NCBI GenBank assembly: GCA_013397455.1
Contig: VYZB01000332.1
Span: 731,965 to 795,964, forward strand
From: Crotophaga sulcirostris
Taxonomy: Eukaryota; Chordata; Aves; Cuculiformes; Crotophagidae
DNA: 64,000 bases
Reading direction: 5' to 3'
In this document: piece by piece, positions 29,921 through 39,930 of the stretch
Layout: every line of letters begins with the position of its first letter
Position numbering within the stretch: position 1 is the stretch's first letter
The notes under the pieces: model-generated
Seen by the model: only the letters and a program-made list of their open reading frames with translations
The model's database searches: none
Told to the model about the DNA's origin: nothing
Program-made: the position numbers and the translations under genes

Positions 29921-30934
29921 TGTGTGTTTATGACTTCAATTTTTCTTGGGCACTTTTCAGATCCTGCTTGCTGTCTTGGAATAGCTGGATGACAAAATCA
30001 AGTCCCTCGTATATAGGAATCACTCTACCCGTCTCTATCAGCTTTGATTCCATGTGTTGATCGAGCTGGCTTCTCTGTGTACCTATCTAGCACAGTATCT
30101 TAATTCCACAACTTCTCCTGCTTCAATCTTTTGAAACAATCTTTCTGTACCTTGTCTATGTTTATATCTTTGCCAACATGAAACCAACAGAAAGCATAAG
30201 CACACTGACTTAATTCCATCTTTCTTTAATTTGTGGAGATCTGTGCTGTGAAGGCTGATTACAGTCTTTAGAGACTCCTTGGGATTCTCAAAGAAGGGGA
30301 ATTCTTGTTACATGACACTATGGAAAGTCTGTTCTGCGATAAAACATGATGTGGTTGGATTTTACAAATTGTGGAATCCACAGAAGCCTTATGTGAGCTA
30401 GACACCATTGCACAATGTTTTACTTGACATCATTTTTGTGAAAAACAAAATAAGGTAACAAATATGGGAAGATTTACATGTTTTCTTTCCGTTTCAAAAA
30501 GCAAAGTCAGTTCCATCTGGACTCCGATTTGAGGTTATACAGTTTTCCTTTCCTCCTTCAGGTGTTATGGCTATGAAATTCTTTGTGTCACCCTCAGTGC
30601 GAGTGCAGAAGTGGAGCTGTGCTCACAACATGGTGTGGAGGTCATTTCTTTCTTGGAGATCTTGAGCAGAACTGGTGACTGTCTTGTGCCTACCTGGCCG
30701 CGGCAGTCTTGCTCTGTTGCTACTGTTTAATTTCAAATGTTTTAGTCCAGATTAAGTAGCCTCTAGCTGAGAAAGTCTTAAGGGAAAATACAAATCAGGA
30801 GATCTATTTACAGAGTTGTCCTGGAGTCATAGAATTTGAATGAACATCCTAAATCACCCTGTGCAAGTGAAAACACTTTACTGCACCCTGCTGTGGTGCT
30901 GGTGTCTTTCCCTTAGGATAAAATTTCTTCTGGG

Positions 30935-30940
30935 AATAAA
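30935..30940 (+). promoter_or_regulatory. Alternative distal polyadenylation signal AATAAA
   Basis: A canonical hexamer about 1.2 kb after the XYLB stop. The downstream GT-rich element is weak ('ttgcttagtgaaagtgactg'), so its use is uncertain. Confidence 0.25.
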
Positions 30941-31749
30941 ACTGCCTTGCTTAGTGAAAGTGACTGAAGCCTTTCTTCCCTTCTTGTAGAAGTTGCAATG
31001 TGCCTGTGGAATAAGCCAGGGAATTGTAGGGAATAGAGGATCTCTTTATTGAGTATTTGAGAGCTGGATTATGTCCCTGCTCGAGGTGGGTGACTCAAAT
31101 TTGTATTCTTCACATTACAGTGGTATAGGAGCACTCTGCCTGGTCCTGCTGCATCTCCACAGTGAAGGTGGGACCCCCTTGCCATGGCTCACCTCTGCAG
31201 TGGCAGGGGGAATGGGCACGTTCCTCCTTTGCTCTTCCTTTTATATTTAAGTGCTTCATTTGCGAGTACGAGCAGTGCCTTTTTTTTTTTTTTTTTCAAC
31301 TGAATAATTGTAACTTCTCTTGATATTACCAGGATTACTCAGGAAGGTCAAGAATTACATTTCCGAGTTTCTAAAGCAGGCTTCTTTTAAGCAATTGCTT
31401 TAAAAGGTGGCATTACAAATACACATCTATCTTTTTTATGTGCTTATTATTCTGGGTCCCAAGGTACAGTGCTAAAACGTATAATACTTCTCACAGGCCT
31501 CCACTGTCAGCATTTGCTTTGTCATTGAGCAAGGCTGGAGAGGGGTACAGAAGGATTCATTAATGCAAGTTAAATGATACCTACTGGTTTAAGCAGCATT
31601 GCCATCATCATTAGTCTTTAGTTCTGCCTGGTAACTGGTTTGTCATGAAGGTTAAACCACACGGGGAAGAGATTCAGAGAGGTTTTTAGTTTTGGTGACA
31701 ATTTCTTGAGTAGCTCATTTGGGTTATCAGAGTGAGAAGGCTGATGTCT

Positions 31750-31815
31750 CTTGCAGCTTTGTGCCTTTATTTGCCTGTGAAATGGGAAATTGGGAGTCAC
31801 TTCCTTACTCATCTG
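31750..31815 (+). repeat. MIR-like remnant
   Basis: 'ttgcagctttgtgcctttatttgcctgtgaaatgggaaattgggagtcacttccttactcatct' resembles the MIR 3' half (gtgcctcagtttcc-catctgtaaaatgggg...ttaccttcctca). Short and diverged. Confidence 0.45.
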
Positions 31816-32598
31816 AAGAAGGTTAAAACTCATGTTTCCCAGCTCATAGTATGTGCTAGAACATGTGTAGATAATATATTGGCTCCTAACAAAGTGTTAG
31901 GCACTGCTAGTAAGGTGATGCCTAGATGGTTTAATTGCTTTCTGGGCCTGAGTTCTCTCTGGATAGGGAGAAGGCGCTGTTGGGCTGGGTTGGGACTCTC
32001 TGATGAGTCCCACGTTAGCATTAAAACACTGTTTCCTTGGGGCAGCCGATGCACTGTGTGCCTGCTGCAGGAGTCCCTGAGAAAAGACTTGGCTACAAGG
32101 CTCTGAAGGGCCAGGAATTCAACACCACTGAATTCTAGTATTGCTGTGGTGATGGGTTTATTAGTGCTGGCCTCTGAGGAATGGTGTCTGGAGTATAAGA
32201 ATTTATAGACAAGCTCTTTTTTTTCCAGCTCACCAAAGTTGCACATGTCCACTGACTAGTGTCAGATAGAATAAGACTCAATAAATCACACTCTAGAAAG
32301 GTCCTTTGAAGAAATGCTTCTGTAAGACTTCCACCACTCTTCTTTTGGTCGTTCCAGGAATGCACGTGCTGAGGAACCACGTGCATCTTGCTCTCACATG
32401 CTCCTCTCTTTAAAAAAACCTCCCAGTGGTGGAAGGATCTGGTGCCCTTTAGTTTCCAAAATCAAATGTATTTTTTTTTCAGCTTCTCTACCTGACATTA
32501 TTTGGGTTGGCTGGAATAGAGAGGTTGCTGACTTAATTCACATTTTACCTAACAGAAATTCAAAGACAAGCCAACGTCTTCTACCTCAACACATTTGA

Positions 32599-32885
32599 AT
32601 TATAGAATCATCGTGGTTGGAAAAGACCTCTAAGATAATCAAGTGTTACTGTCAGCCCAACACCACTGTGCCTACTAAACCATGTTCCGAAATGCCACAT
32701 CTACACACTTTTTCAACACCTCCAGGGATGGTGACTCCACCACTTCCTTGGGCAACCTGTTCCAATGCTTCACCAGTCTTTCAGTAAAGAAATTTTTCCC
32801 AATATCCAATCAAAACCTCCCCTGGTGCAATTTGAGGCCATTTCCTCTCTTCCTATCACTTGTTACTTGGGAGAAGAGACCAACC
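32599..32885 (-). mobile_element. CR1 LINE 3' fragment
   Basis: The + strand begins ATTATAGAATCATCGTGGTTGG, and the body matches the 26191 copy closely ('cagcccaacaccactgtgcctactaaaccatgttccgaaatgccacatct'). Homology ends about 'cttgggagaagagacc'. Minus-strand element, 5' truncated, about 290 bp. Confidence 0.93.
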
Positions 32886-35800
32886 AATTTGATGGAGGTT
32901 GATTCCCACCCTTCCCCATTAGTGACCTTACTGTTCTTCAGGGTGATCAACATGACATCTCCATCTTGTCTAGACAAAAGGTTAGTTTCTGTGTTTAAAG
33001 ACCTGCTGAGCTATTCCCAGTCTACACTAATCTGCTGGAAAATTGATCCCATCTCCTGAAAACAAAATCCTTGGTGACCACAGGGAGGTTGTTCATTGCT
33101 GTCCATTGACCTGCAGCTTCTGTCCTGCACACACAAAGCCACTCTAGGTTGGAATCAACTTCTTTACCTTGATGGCCCCATGCCCTCACCAGTCAATCAG
33201 GGCTGCACTGGATTCACCTGCAAGCTCTTGGTGCACTATGACCCAAAGGGAAACGATTGTCTTTGCAGCCTGAAGTCTTTAAAGTCTTTTGTGATGCAGC
33301 TGGAAACAAACAGGAAAACATGTTTGTTTTTTTTTCTTATGGGATCAGCCTGAGAGAGCTGGAGCTCTGATTGAATAAGTAATGTACTGAAAAAAGTCTA
33401 CGCTCTGTCAGTGTTTTAGTAATTGAGCTGAATACTGCTGTGCACGATCCCAGTGGGACCTTTTTGGTTTTCAGCTTTCCTTTTCCTTTTGAGTTGTGGC
33501 TACCATCACACACAGCAGCACAGTGTATCTAAAACCATAAAAAGCCAAAGCAAAACTTTCAACAAATCATTTGTTTTATCTGTATTTCTATCACCTTGAT
33601 ACTCAGATGGCTTCGTGCAGATTGAGGGTTGGGGGAAGAAGAGAGTAACATTTTAGAGCACTAAATCGTCTACTCTTGGTGCTTCTCATGAATATGTGGC
33701 CAAGTTATAACCCCTTCCCTTGCAGAAAAGTGCTAAACTGGATTTTATTTCTCCCGAGCCATTAACGTTTCATGTAAAATTTAGGACTTTGATTGTGATG
33801 ATGTCTCAACCCTCAGTTAAAATTGAATTGAAATTGGCAAACAAGTTAAAAATATGACCAAGGGTGATGAGCATGCGGGTGAACATTTACTCAACTTTTG
33901 GGTGCTCACTATCCTGTGAGGAGTGTTTTCTTAAGAAGCTTCTCTGAAGGTGACTGTAGTCCTGATTCCAAGTGGCTTGAGATTGTAACCTGATGTTTTA
34001 CACTTGTGCAAATTATGTACAAAATCTTATCTGCAACAAAGGATCTTACCTTTTCATTACTTTGCACTCATTTTGTGCAGGTCAAAATCACAATGTGATG
34101 TGCAAGGCGAAAGAACTTAGGGTGAATTTTTTTGGTAACCTGCTTTTTTCTGAGCTTGTTTCTGACGTGTTAGGAGGACAACTTTGACTGGGATATTCAG
34201 AGCCCCTGCTCACCTTCTGTGCTTTGATTACAGCCTAGGTCAAGCCTCTCTGGTTAGCCAGGTTTAGCTTTTAGTCATCAAAGCTTACATTACCAGAATG
34301 CAAGATTTTCAGATTATTTTTTCCCCCTAGAACCATTTTTCAACTCTGCTGCAGCAGATGTGACCTTTTCTTGTACATGGCTTGTGTTGTTAGCTGTTTC
34401 CGCTTTTATGGGATCCTAAGAACTTCTCTTATATGGCACTTCTTTACTGAATGAACTTGTGTACTGCTGAGATCCAGCCCCAAGACTCATTTTGCTTTAT
34501 TTGTTCTTCTGCTCCTCTGTTGCTTCTTAAAGTTGGCCTTGACAAGCAGAATGATGCTTCTGCCGTGATCCCAAACTTATGGGAATGTCTCGACCGTTGT
34601 GGGAACTCAGTGATTTTGTTAGGTGAAAGACATACCCTGAGGGCTAAGGGTGAAGGAACAGCTATCACTGCTTATGGGTACTGCTATCATCTCAGATTCC
34701 AGTTTTTCACTAACTTGCCTCATCCATTGACGTGTCAGCCTGCCCATTAGAACAACTGGGGATATTACTAATTATTATTATTAATGTTTCTTGCTCTAAG
34801 ATCTTTGGATGACAGGTATCTGTGATATGTTTCTTTGTTAAGATGCTGTGATTAGCTCAGTTTCTATTTGGTGTTTTGTGCCTTAGTACTCTGTAGTGTA
34901 TCCCTCTGATTGTCAATTCTCTTTCAGAATCTCATCAGCCAAACAGAAGTCTTTGGTCACTCAGGTGTGGGTTTCATCTGACCAGTGTAAACAGCAGTGT
35001 CTGCTCTCATATGGCTCCTTTTATACTCAAAGGACAGGACCACAAACAAGAAGAGGTTTTGCCTGTTGTTCATCTTACCTTATGCTAGATGTCCGCAGCA
35101 GCTCAGGTGATCTTTTTCTCCTGTGTGAGCCCTTTCTCCCTGCTTAGTAGAAAGGCAGTTTTGTGGAGTACAGAAAAAGCCAGTTTTTCTTCTTGTGCCC
35201 AAACTCCCGAAGACTTGATTGAAAGCTGGTTCCAACTTTGGAGACAAGATTTGTCCCCAGATACCATTGTCCAACTAGAAAGCTTTCTTGTTCCAGGACT
35301 ACTCTGTTCTTACTGTCATCCATGAGATTGACCTGCTCAGCTCCCTTCAGGGAAGTCCTCTTTGTGCACCTGTGTGAAGATATCCAGAGGACATAGGTTG
35401 GGAGCTTTGTTGTTTACATTCTTGCTTTTTGTCCTTCTGTTATATGCCCTTGCTTGTGTTTATCCCTTCAAGCTGGACTCTTTCAGGCATTTGTGTTATG
35501 CCTGCAAGCTCAATATCCCGGTTCAGTGGAAGACAGCTCCCTTAAGACTTAGACAAGCATTGCACAGGACAACAAAGGTCTGTTCAACTTGCTGTTTGGA
35601 GACAATATTTGCTCTCTGACTGACATGTATGCACTACCCTCCCAAAACCTCAACTCTGTTCCAAGTCTGATAAATACTGGTGTATTGGAAGATAGAATTC
35701 TCCTTGAAAAATAGCCTAAGCCAGGTTGTATAAGAGAAGGGCTTAGACAGAGAGACAGAGCAGAAATGGACTTGCTTCATAGCTCAGGACCTTTATCTTA

Positions 35801-36617
35801 AAATAAAACAATATGCAGAGAACAAATAAGAAGCAAAGATTTCTTGCACAACTTTGATATCACAGCACATGCCTCCTGAGAGCATCTCTTCACGCTGCTG
35901 CCACAGCTTGTTAGGTTTGGATGGGACATTCCCCTGTCACTCCTGGTATTGTTTCTTTGCTAGATTCCTGCCCTACTTGAGGACACCTGCATACAGCAGA
36001 AATGCCCTTTTGATCAAGAAAGATGTTGTTGAAATAGGTTTTTGCCTTTTTCATTTCTCAGCCTAATTATTCTTGTCCCTGCTATTGTTGTCCCTTAGAA
36101 GAAATGCTTATTCAAGCAGAAGGAAGAGAAGACATCGAATGAAGCTAATCCAGTATGTTATTTAGTCAAACAGTTCAACTGAATGAATAAGCAAATAGGC
36201 TGCATTTCAAGATCTCCCATGCTATGAAAGTTTGGTTTTGGTTTGATTTTTTTTTTTTTCTCTGAGAGTGACTCTTGGCTCAGAAGACATGGCCTTGGCG
36301 TTTCATTTGATTCCATCTGACCATGTTTGCAGTATGGCAGACTCTCCCAAAAGCGTTTCAGCATGGACACATTTTGCTATTTGCCCAGTGAATACAACTT
36401 TTGAGTTTTAATCTGTTATGTGTCATTTTGGCATGCTTTATAAATGGACCAGTTGAACAAGTTTTGCTGACAACTTCCCCTGCGGGTTAGTAGTCAACGC
36501 TCATCATTCACAGTCTTCACTTTCAGCTAAGCATGAGGTGGTCTTTGGGGGCTTAGTTGTGATGCCTTTTGGACCTGTACTGCACTGGGAGCTCAACCTT
36601 TAGCAGGGGTAGAGGGA
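32886..36617. other. Intergenic, unique sequence
   Basis: No exon or clear repeat. Short ATT microsatellite-like sequence occurs at about 34771-34783 and a poly-T at about 36247-36260. Open frames, the longest about 99 codons at 34451-34750, show no family resemblance. Confidence 0.4.
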
Positions 36618-36990
36618 GTGAAAGATTTTGCAGCACAGAAAGCCAACCATATCCTGGGCTGCATCAAACACAGTGTGAACAGCAGTTTGAGGGAGGGGAC
36701 CTCTACTCCACCCTCTTGAGACCTCACCTGGAGTCCTGCATTCAGTTCTGGAGTCCCCAGCACAGGAAGGACGTGGACCTATTAGAGCAAGTCCTGAGGA
36801 GGCCATGGAGATGATGCAAAGGCTGGAGCACCTCCCGTATGAGAACAGACTGAGAGAGCTGGGCTTGATTAGCCTAGAGAAGAGAATACTGTGCAGAGAC
36901 CTTATAGCAGCCTTCCAGCTTAAAGGGGGCTACAGGAAAGCTGGGGAGGGTCTCTTTATCAAGGAGTGCAGTGATAGGATGAGGGGGAAG
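36618..36990 (+). mobile_element. CR1 LINE ORF2 C-terminal fragment lacking its 3' end
   Basis: A + oriented fragment carrying the ORF2 end from 'gcacagaaagccaaccatatcctgggctgcatcaaac' through 'agacctcacctggagtcctgcattcagttctgg' to 'gtgataggatgaggggga', where homology stops abruptly. The frame changes near 36800: the [20 protein letters not shown] part ends in one frame and LEHLPYENRLRELGLISLEK continues at 36805-37179 in another, so it is frameshifted. It lacks the usual 3' UTR and tail, so it was broken by a deletion or insertion after integration. Confidence 0.9.
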
Positions 36991-37250
36991 AAGGTGAATG
37001 TTGTCCTTGAGCTTACCTGTTTGCCTTTCCAGCTGAAATGGGAGCATTGCCTCGTGCAAGGCTCTGGTGAGATCTGGTTGGGGAGGGCATTTGCAAATCT
37101 ACTTTCTTGCGTTCAGGAAAGAAGAACTAATACTGGAACAGTTGGGGAAGGGAAAAGTTGTCCTGGGAAAAGACATTAAAAGCTTAACTTGCTTCACCTA
37201 GCAAGTGGAAGCTGGGAGACAATACTGTTGTTCTGTATAAGTTCTTCAGG

Positions 37251-37400
37251 TTGGGGGTAAAGATAAAGGGGAAAGCTGTTCAAGCCAAAGAGCAATGTTG
37301 GCACACAAACAAGTGGCACGTACTGATTGGGAATAAATTTGAACTGGAAATTAGGAATGAGGTGGGGGCGAGGTGCTGAAGGACCTCTTGAACTCTGTGT
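37251..37400 (+). mobile_element. Ancient CR1/L3-like LINE relic
   Basis: 'taaagataaaggggaaagctgttcaagccaaagagcaatgttggcacacaaacaagtggcacgtactgattgggaataaatttgaactggaaattagg' resembles diverged reptilian CR1/L3 3' ORF2 ends, with ...NKFELEIR-like coding (cf. GRFRLDIR in young CR1). The similarity is by eye and no frame is intact. It sits some 260 bases after the younger CR1 fragment but looks older. Confidence 0.4.
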
Positions 37401-38272
37401 GTGGTGCCAGGAATATGGAGCCCCGTACCTGCAGCACAACACTTTGCAGGGCTATAACATGGTGTCAGTAATCCTGTGCTGAAAATTGTATTTGCTTTGG
37501 ACTAGTAGTGACCTTTAGAGAAACGGTTGTTTGCCATGTGGACAGAGCAGGGTTTCATCCTTGACTTCTTTTGAGTTTCCTTCTTGACTGTGTTTGGTTT
37601 GTGGGAAGGAACTAGTATGGAAGGGACAAATAAATGGAAAGCTTCCAACTCTACTTCTTGAGCGTGGGACATAATAGCCCATTTTGCTATCAGTTTGCTG
37701 GGCTAGTCCTCCACAAACAAAAGGAATTTACCCCACGGCAATCTTTCTTCACTAGAACCCTGCAAAAGGAAGTGAGGTTTAATTAGCATTTTAAAGTGGA
37801 CAGCCTTGAAGTTAATGATATTCAATAAAGAAAAATTGTTTTAACCTTATTTGCACTTTTCAATTTACTTATTAGAGGCCATCTGTTATATTTTAAGCAA
37901 GAGCACTGGGAGCTAAACTCTCAGATTGTCAAATGAGGTTTTAACTGGCTAAGCAGAAGGGAAAGAACAGGCTGCCTTAAATGAGCAATTAGACTGTTTT
38001 TCTTCAATTTCTCACTGCTGTGTCAAAAAGCAAACGGTCACTTTAAGCACATTTGAGTTGCAACAATGACATCTGTTTTTACAAGTGCTCATGAGTCCTG
38101 GGGAATGTCACTTGTCCTCGGATCTCAGATATTGTCCAACACAGACGAAATTTAAAAAGCCAAAAGTGAGATGAAACTGGTGAGGCATGTGAAGGACAAT
38201 AATAAAGATTTCTGTAGGTAAATCGCCAGAAAAGGGAAACATATTGATTTGATGCTGAATGGGGTGGCCAAC
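37401..38272. other. Intergenic, unique sequence
   Basis: No repeat or exon is recognised. The part from about 37780 to 38060 is AT-rich but complex, with homeodomain- and TCF-like words (TTTAATTAGC, TTAATGATATTCAATAAAG, GCAATTAGA), and could be a conserved non-coding element. Confidence 0.35.
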
Positions 38273-38591
38273 AGTCTTGGTTTAACCCCAGCTTGCAACT
38301 AAGCACCACACAGCTGCTCCCTCCCTCCCCCACGCTGGGATGTGTGGGAGAATCAGAAGAGTAAAAGTGAGAGAAGTCATGGGTTGAGATAAAGACAGAT
38401 TGATAGGCAAAGCAAAAGCTGCATGCACAGGCAAAGCAAAACAAGCAATTAGGTCACTACTTCCCACCAGCAGGCAGATGTTCAGCCTTCTGCAGGAAAG
38501 CAGGGCTCCATCACACATAATACTTTTTTTTTGGCAAGACAAACAGCATAACTCTGAACGTACCCTGCCTTCTTCTTCCCCCAGATTTATA

Positions 38592-39160
38592 CCGAGGTCT
38601 GACACAAAACCCCCCGAGACTAACCCTATAGCTCAGGAACCAAGAGTGGGCGAAGAAAGACAGAGGTGGTTATAGAACATGTTCTAACCTGCCACAGTGA
38701 CACCAGGCTCGACTGGATCCTCAGTACAAGTAGACATGTGTTCAAATATAGATGTTTTCTTACCCTCAGAAAAAATACAATTGTTTTCTTACCCAGAAAA
38801 TGTCAGTGTGCAAGACTGAACAGCAAGTTAACATCAAGTTTCTTGTGAAACTGAAGAAATCCATGATGGAAACTTTTCAATTATTGACTGAAGCTTACGG
38901 TGAAAAGGTCCCAAAGATCAAGTCGGTGCTCAAAGGAAACCATTTTTTGTTGGTAGAAGATGCAAAAGCAAAAAAGACAGAGACGCTCAACAGCCTTTCA
39001 GAAATTGCTGTCTGTGGAATTGCTTTGAACATTGGCAGCCTCATATGCAGCTGTGTTTCAACTCAGAAGGCACCTATTTTGCAGGTGATCATAGTTGATT
39101 TTCTTAATGTGTTAAATAAAAAGAGTTAGAAGCACAGTTTCTTTCTTGTGTTGTACCTCG
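38592..39160 (+). mobile_element. Internally deleted mariner element inserted in the LTR
   Basis: The element is flanked by TA at 38590-38591 and 39161-39162, the Tc1/mariner target duplication. Its ends are inverted repeats: the left end reads CCGAGGTCTGACACAAAA and the complement of the right end reads CGAGGTACAACACAAG, agreeing at most positions. At 569 bp it is less than half the length of a complete mariner (about 1.3 kb). It carries both ends of a transposase reading frame but none of the middle, so it could only have been moved by an enzyme supplied from elsewhere. Confidence 0.87.
38800..39098 (+). pseudogene. Mariner transposase remnant, internally deleted and frameshifted
   Basis: From an ATG at 38800 the frame gives VNIKFLVKLKKSMMETFQLL and TEAYGE, matching the N-terminal helix-turn-helix (HTH_48-like) region of mariner transposases. 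It then passes directly to a piece typical of the C-terminal end (KSVLKGNHFL...AKAKKTETLNSLSE). A frameshift near 39000 moves the frame by two. From 39021 the other frame reads CFEHWQPHMQLCFNSEGTYF and AGDHS before a TGA at 39096-39098, equivalent to the mariner C-terminus. The catalytic D,D34D core lies in the missing centre. Non-functional. Confidence 0.85.
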
Positions 39161-39415
39161 TATGCTGAGCATGACATCACTTGGTGTGGAATATTGCTTT
39201 GGTCATCGACATCAGCTGTCTTGGCTGTGTCCCCTCCCAATGTCTTGTGCACCCCCAGCCTACTCACTCCTGGGGCAGTGTGAGGAGCAGCAGAGGCCTT
39301 GACTCTGTGTAAGCACTGCTCAGTGATAACTAAAACATCTCTGTGTTATCAACAACTGTTTCCAGCACTAGCTACTATAAAGAAAATTAACTCTATCCCA
39401 GCCATAACCAGCACA

Positions 39416-39430
39416 TTTTCCACCTCTTAT
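39416..39430 (-). other. Candidate polypurine tract abutting the LTR
   Basis: On the minus strand the bases directly before the LTR start read AATAAGAGGTGGAAAA. A purine run at this exact place is where the plus-strand primer (PPT) of a retroelement lies upstream of its 3' LTR. Confidence 0.45.
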
Positions 39431-39930
39431 TCCATACCATTTACCTGGTGCTCAGGCCTCACAGTAGCCAATACATTCTCTTTACTCACCTCTGCCTTTC
39501 CCATCCTTTGATTTAATACACAGATATCATACCCTTAGTCTATGGACAGATATTTCTGCTGAAATATCTATAAAATATCCACAAAATGTCCATTGAATTT
39601 ATTTAGTCCATGACTTTGGACTTCCTCTTTTGTGATGGTCATTCAGGACAGGAGTTACTGGGGACCAAAGCCAGCTCAGGCTGGGTCACTGCTGCACTTG
39701 CACTGTATCTTGTGAGGCTTGTCCTCCACAGGTTCAGGTGGGTCCTACTATAGTAATTGCAATAAAGTGCAACTCAAATCATGTGTTACAACAATTTAAA
39801 TGTATTTCCATTACAATCTCCACCCCTGGTCCCTTTGGATCTGTCCACAGGGTTTAGCATTTCAGTGAACTCCTCCCCTTACTCCTAGCCTGGCTAACAA
39901 CAAGGGGTTCCTGTTTTTAACAAATGGGTT
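39431..39930 (-). mobile_element. Possible internal ERV sequence adjoining the 3' LTR
   Basis: If the polypurine tract is real, sequence to its right is the 3' end of the internal region of the same element. No gag, pol or env motif is readable. A second purine-rich stretch (ccaggggtggagatt on the minus strand, about 39817-39832) followed by TGTAATGG might mark another LTR boundary. The extent shown is a guess. Confidence 0.3.

Larger units (their letters stand above)
29921..32598. other. Intergenic sequence downstream of XYLB
   Basis: Mostly unique sequence, perhaps including distal 3' UTR. A poly-T run is at about 31280-31297. No host exon is recognised on either strand; frames at 31732-32386 are short and without motifs. 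Confidence 0.5.
38273..39415 (-). mobile_element. ERV long terminal repeat, interrupted by a mariner
   Basis: Read on the minus strand the LTR starts TGTGCTGGTTATGGCTGGGA at 39415 and ends with a ...GGTTAAACCAAGACT terminus near 38273, where the expected final CA is mutated. I recognise this as an LTR type abundant in birds, from memory and without a database search. Left of the insertion lies 38273-38591 and right of it 39161-39415; removing the 569-bp mariner and one TA leaves an LTR of about 572 bp. No target-site duplication is obvious. No retroviral coding capacity is seen. Confidence 0.82.

Noticed and set aside
36805..37179. 124-codon + strand frame as a possible gene
   Set aside because: The first part is CR1 ORF2 sequence and the rest is unrelated sequence that happens to stay open.
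38673..38686. 14-bp palindrome TAGAACATGTTCTA as a steroid receptor element
   Set aside because: The half-sites resemble AGAACA/TGTTCT but lack the required three-base spacer, and the site lies inside the mariner copy.
38752..39129. 125-codon + strand frame taken as a possible host gene
   Set aside because: Its first half is mariner transposase N-terminus and its end is mariner C-terminus read out of frame; the region has TIRs and TA duplications.
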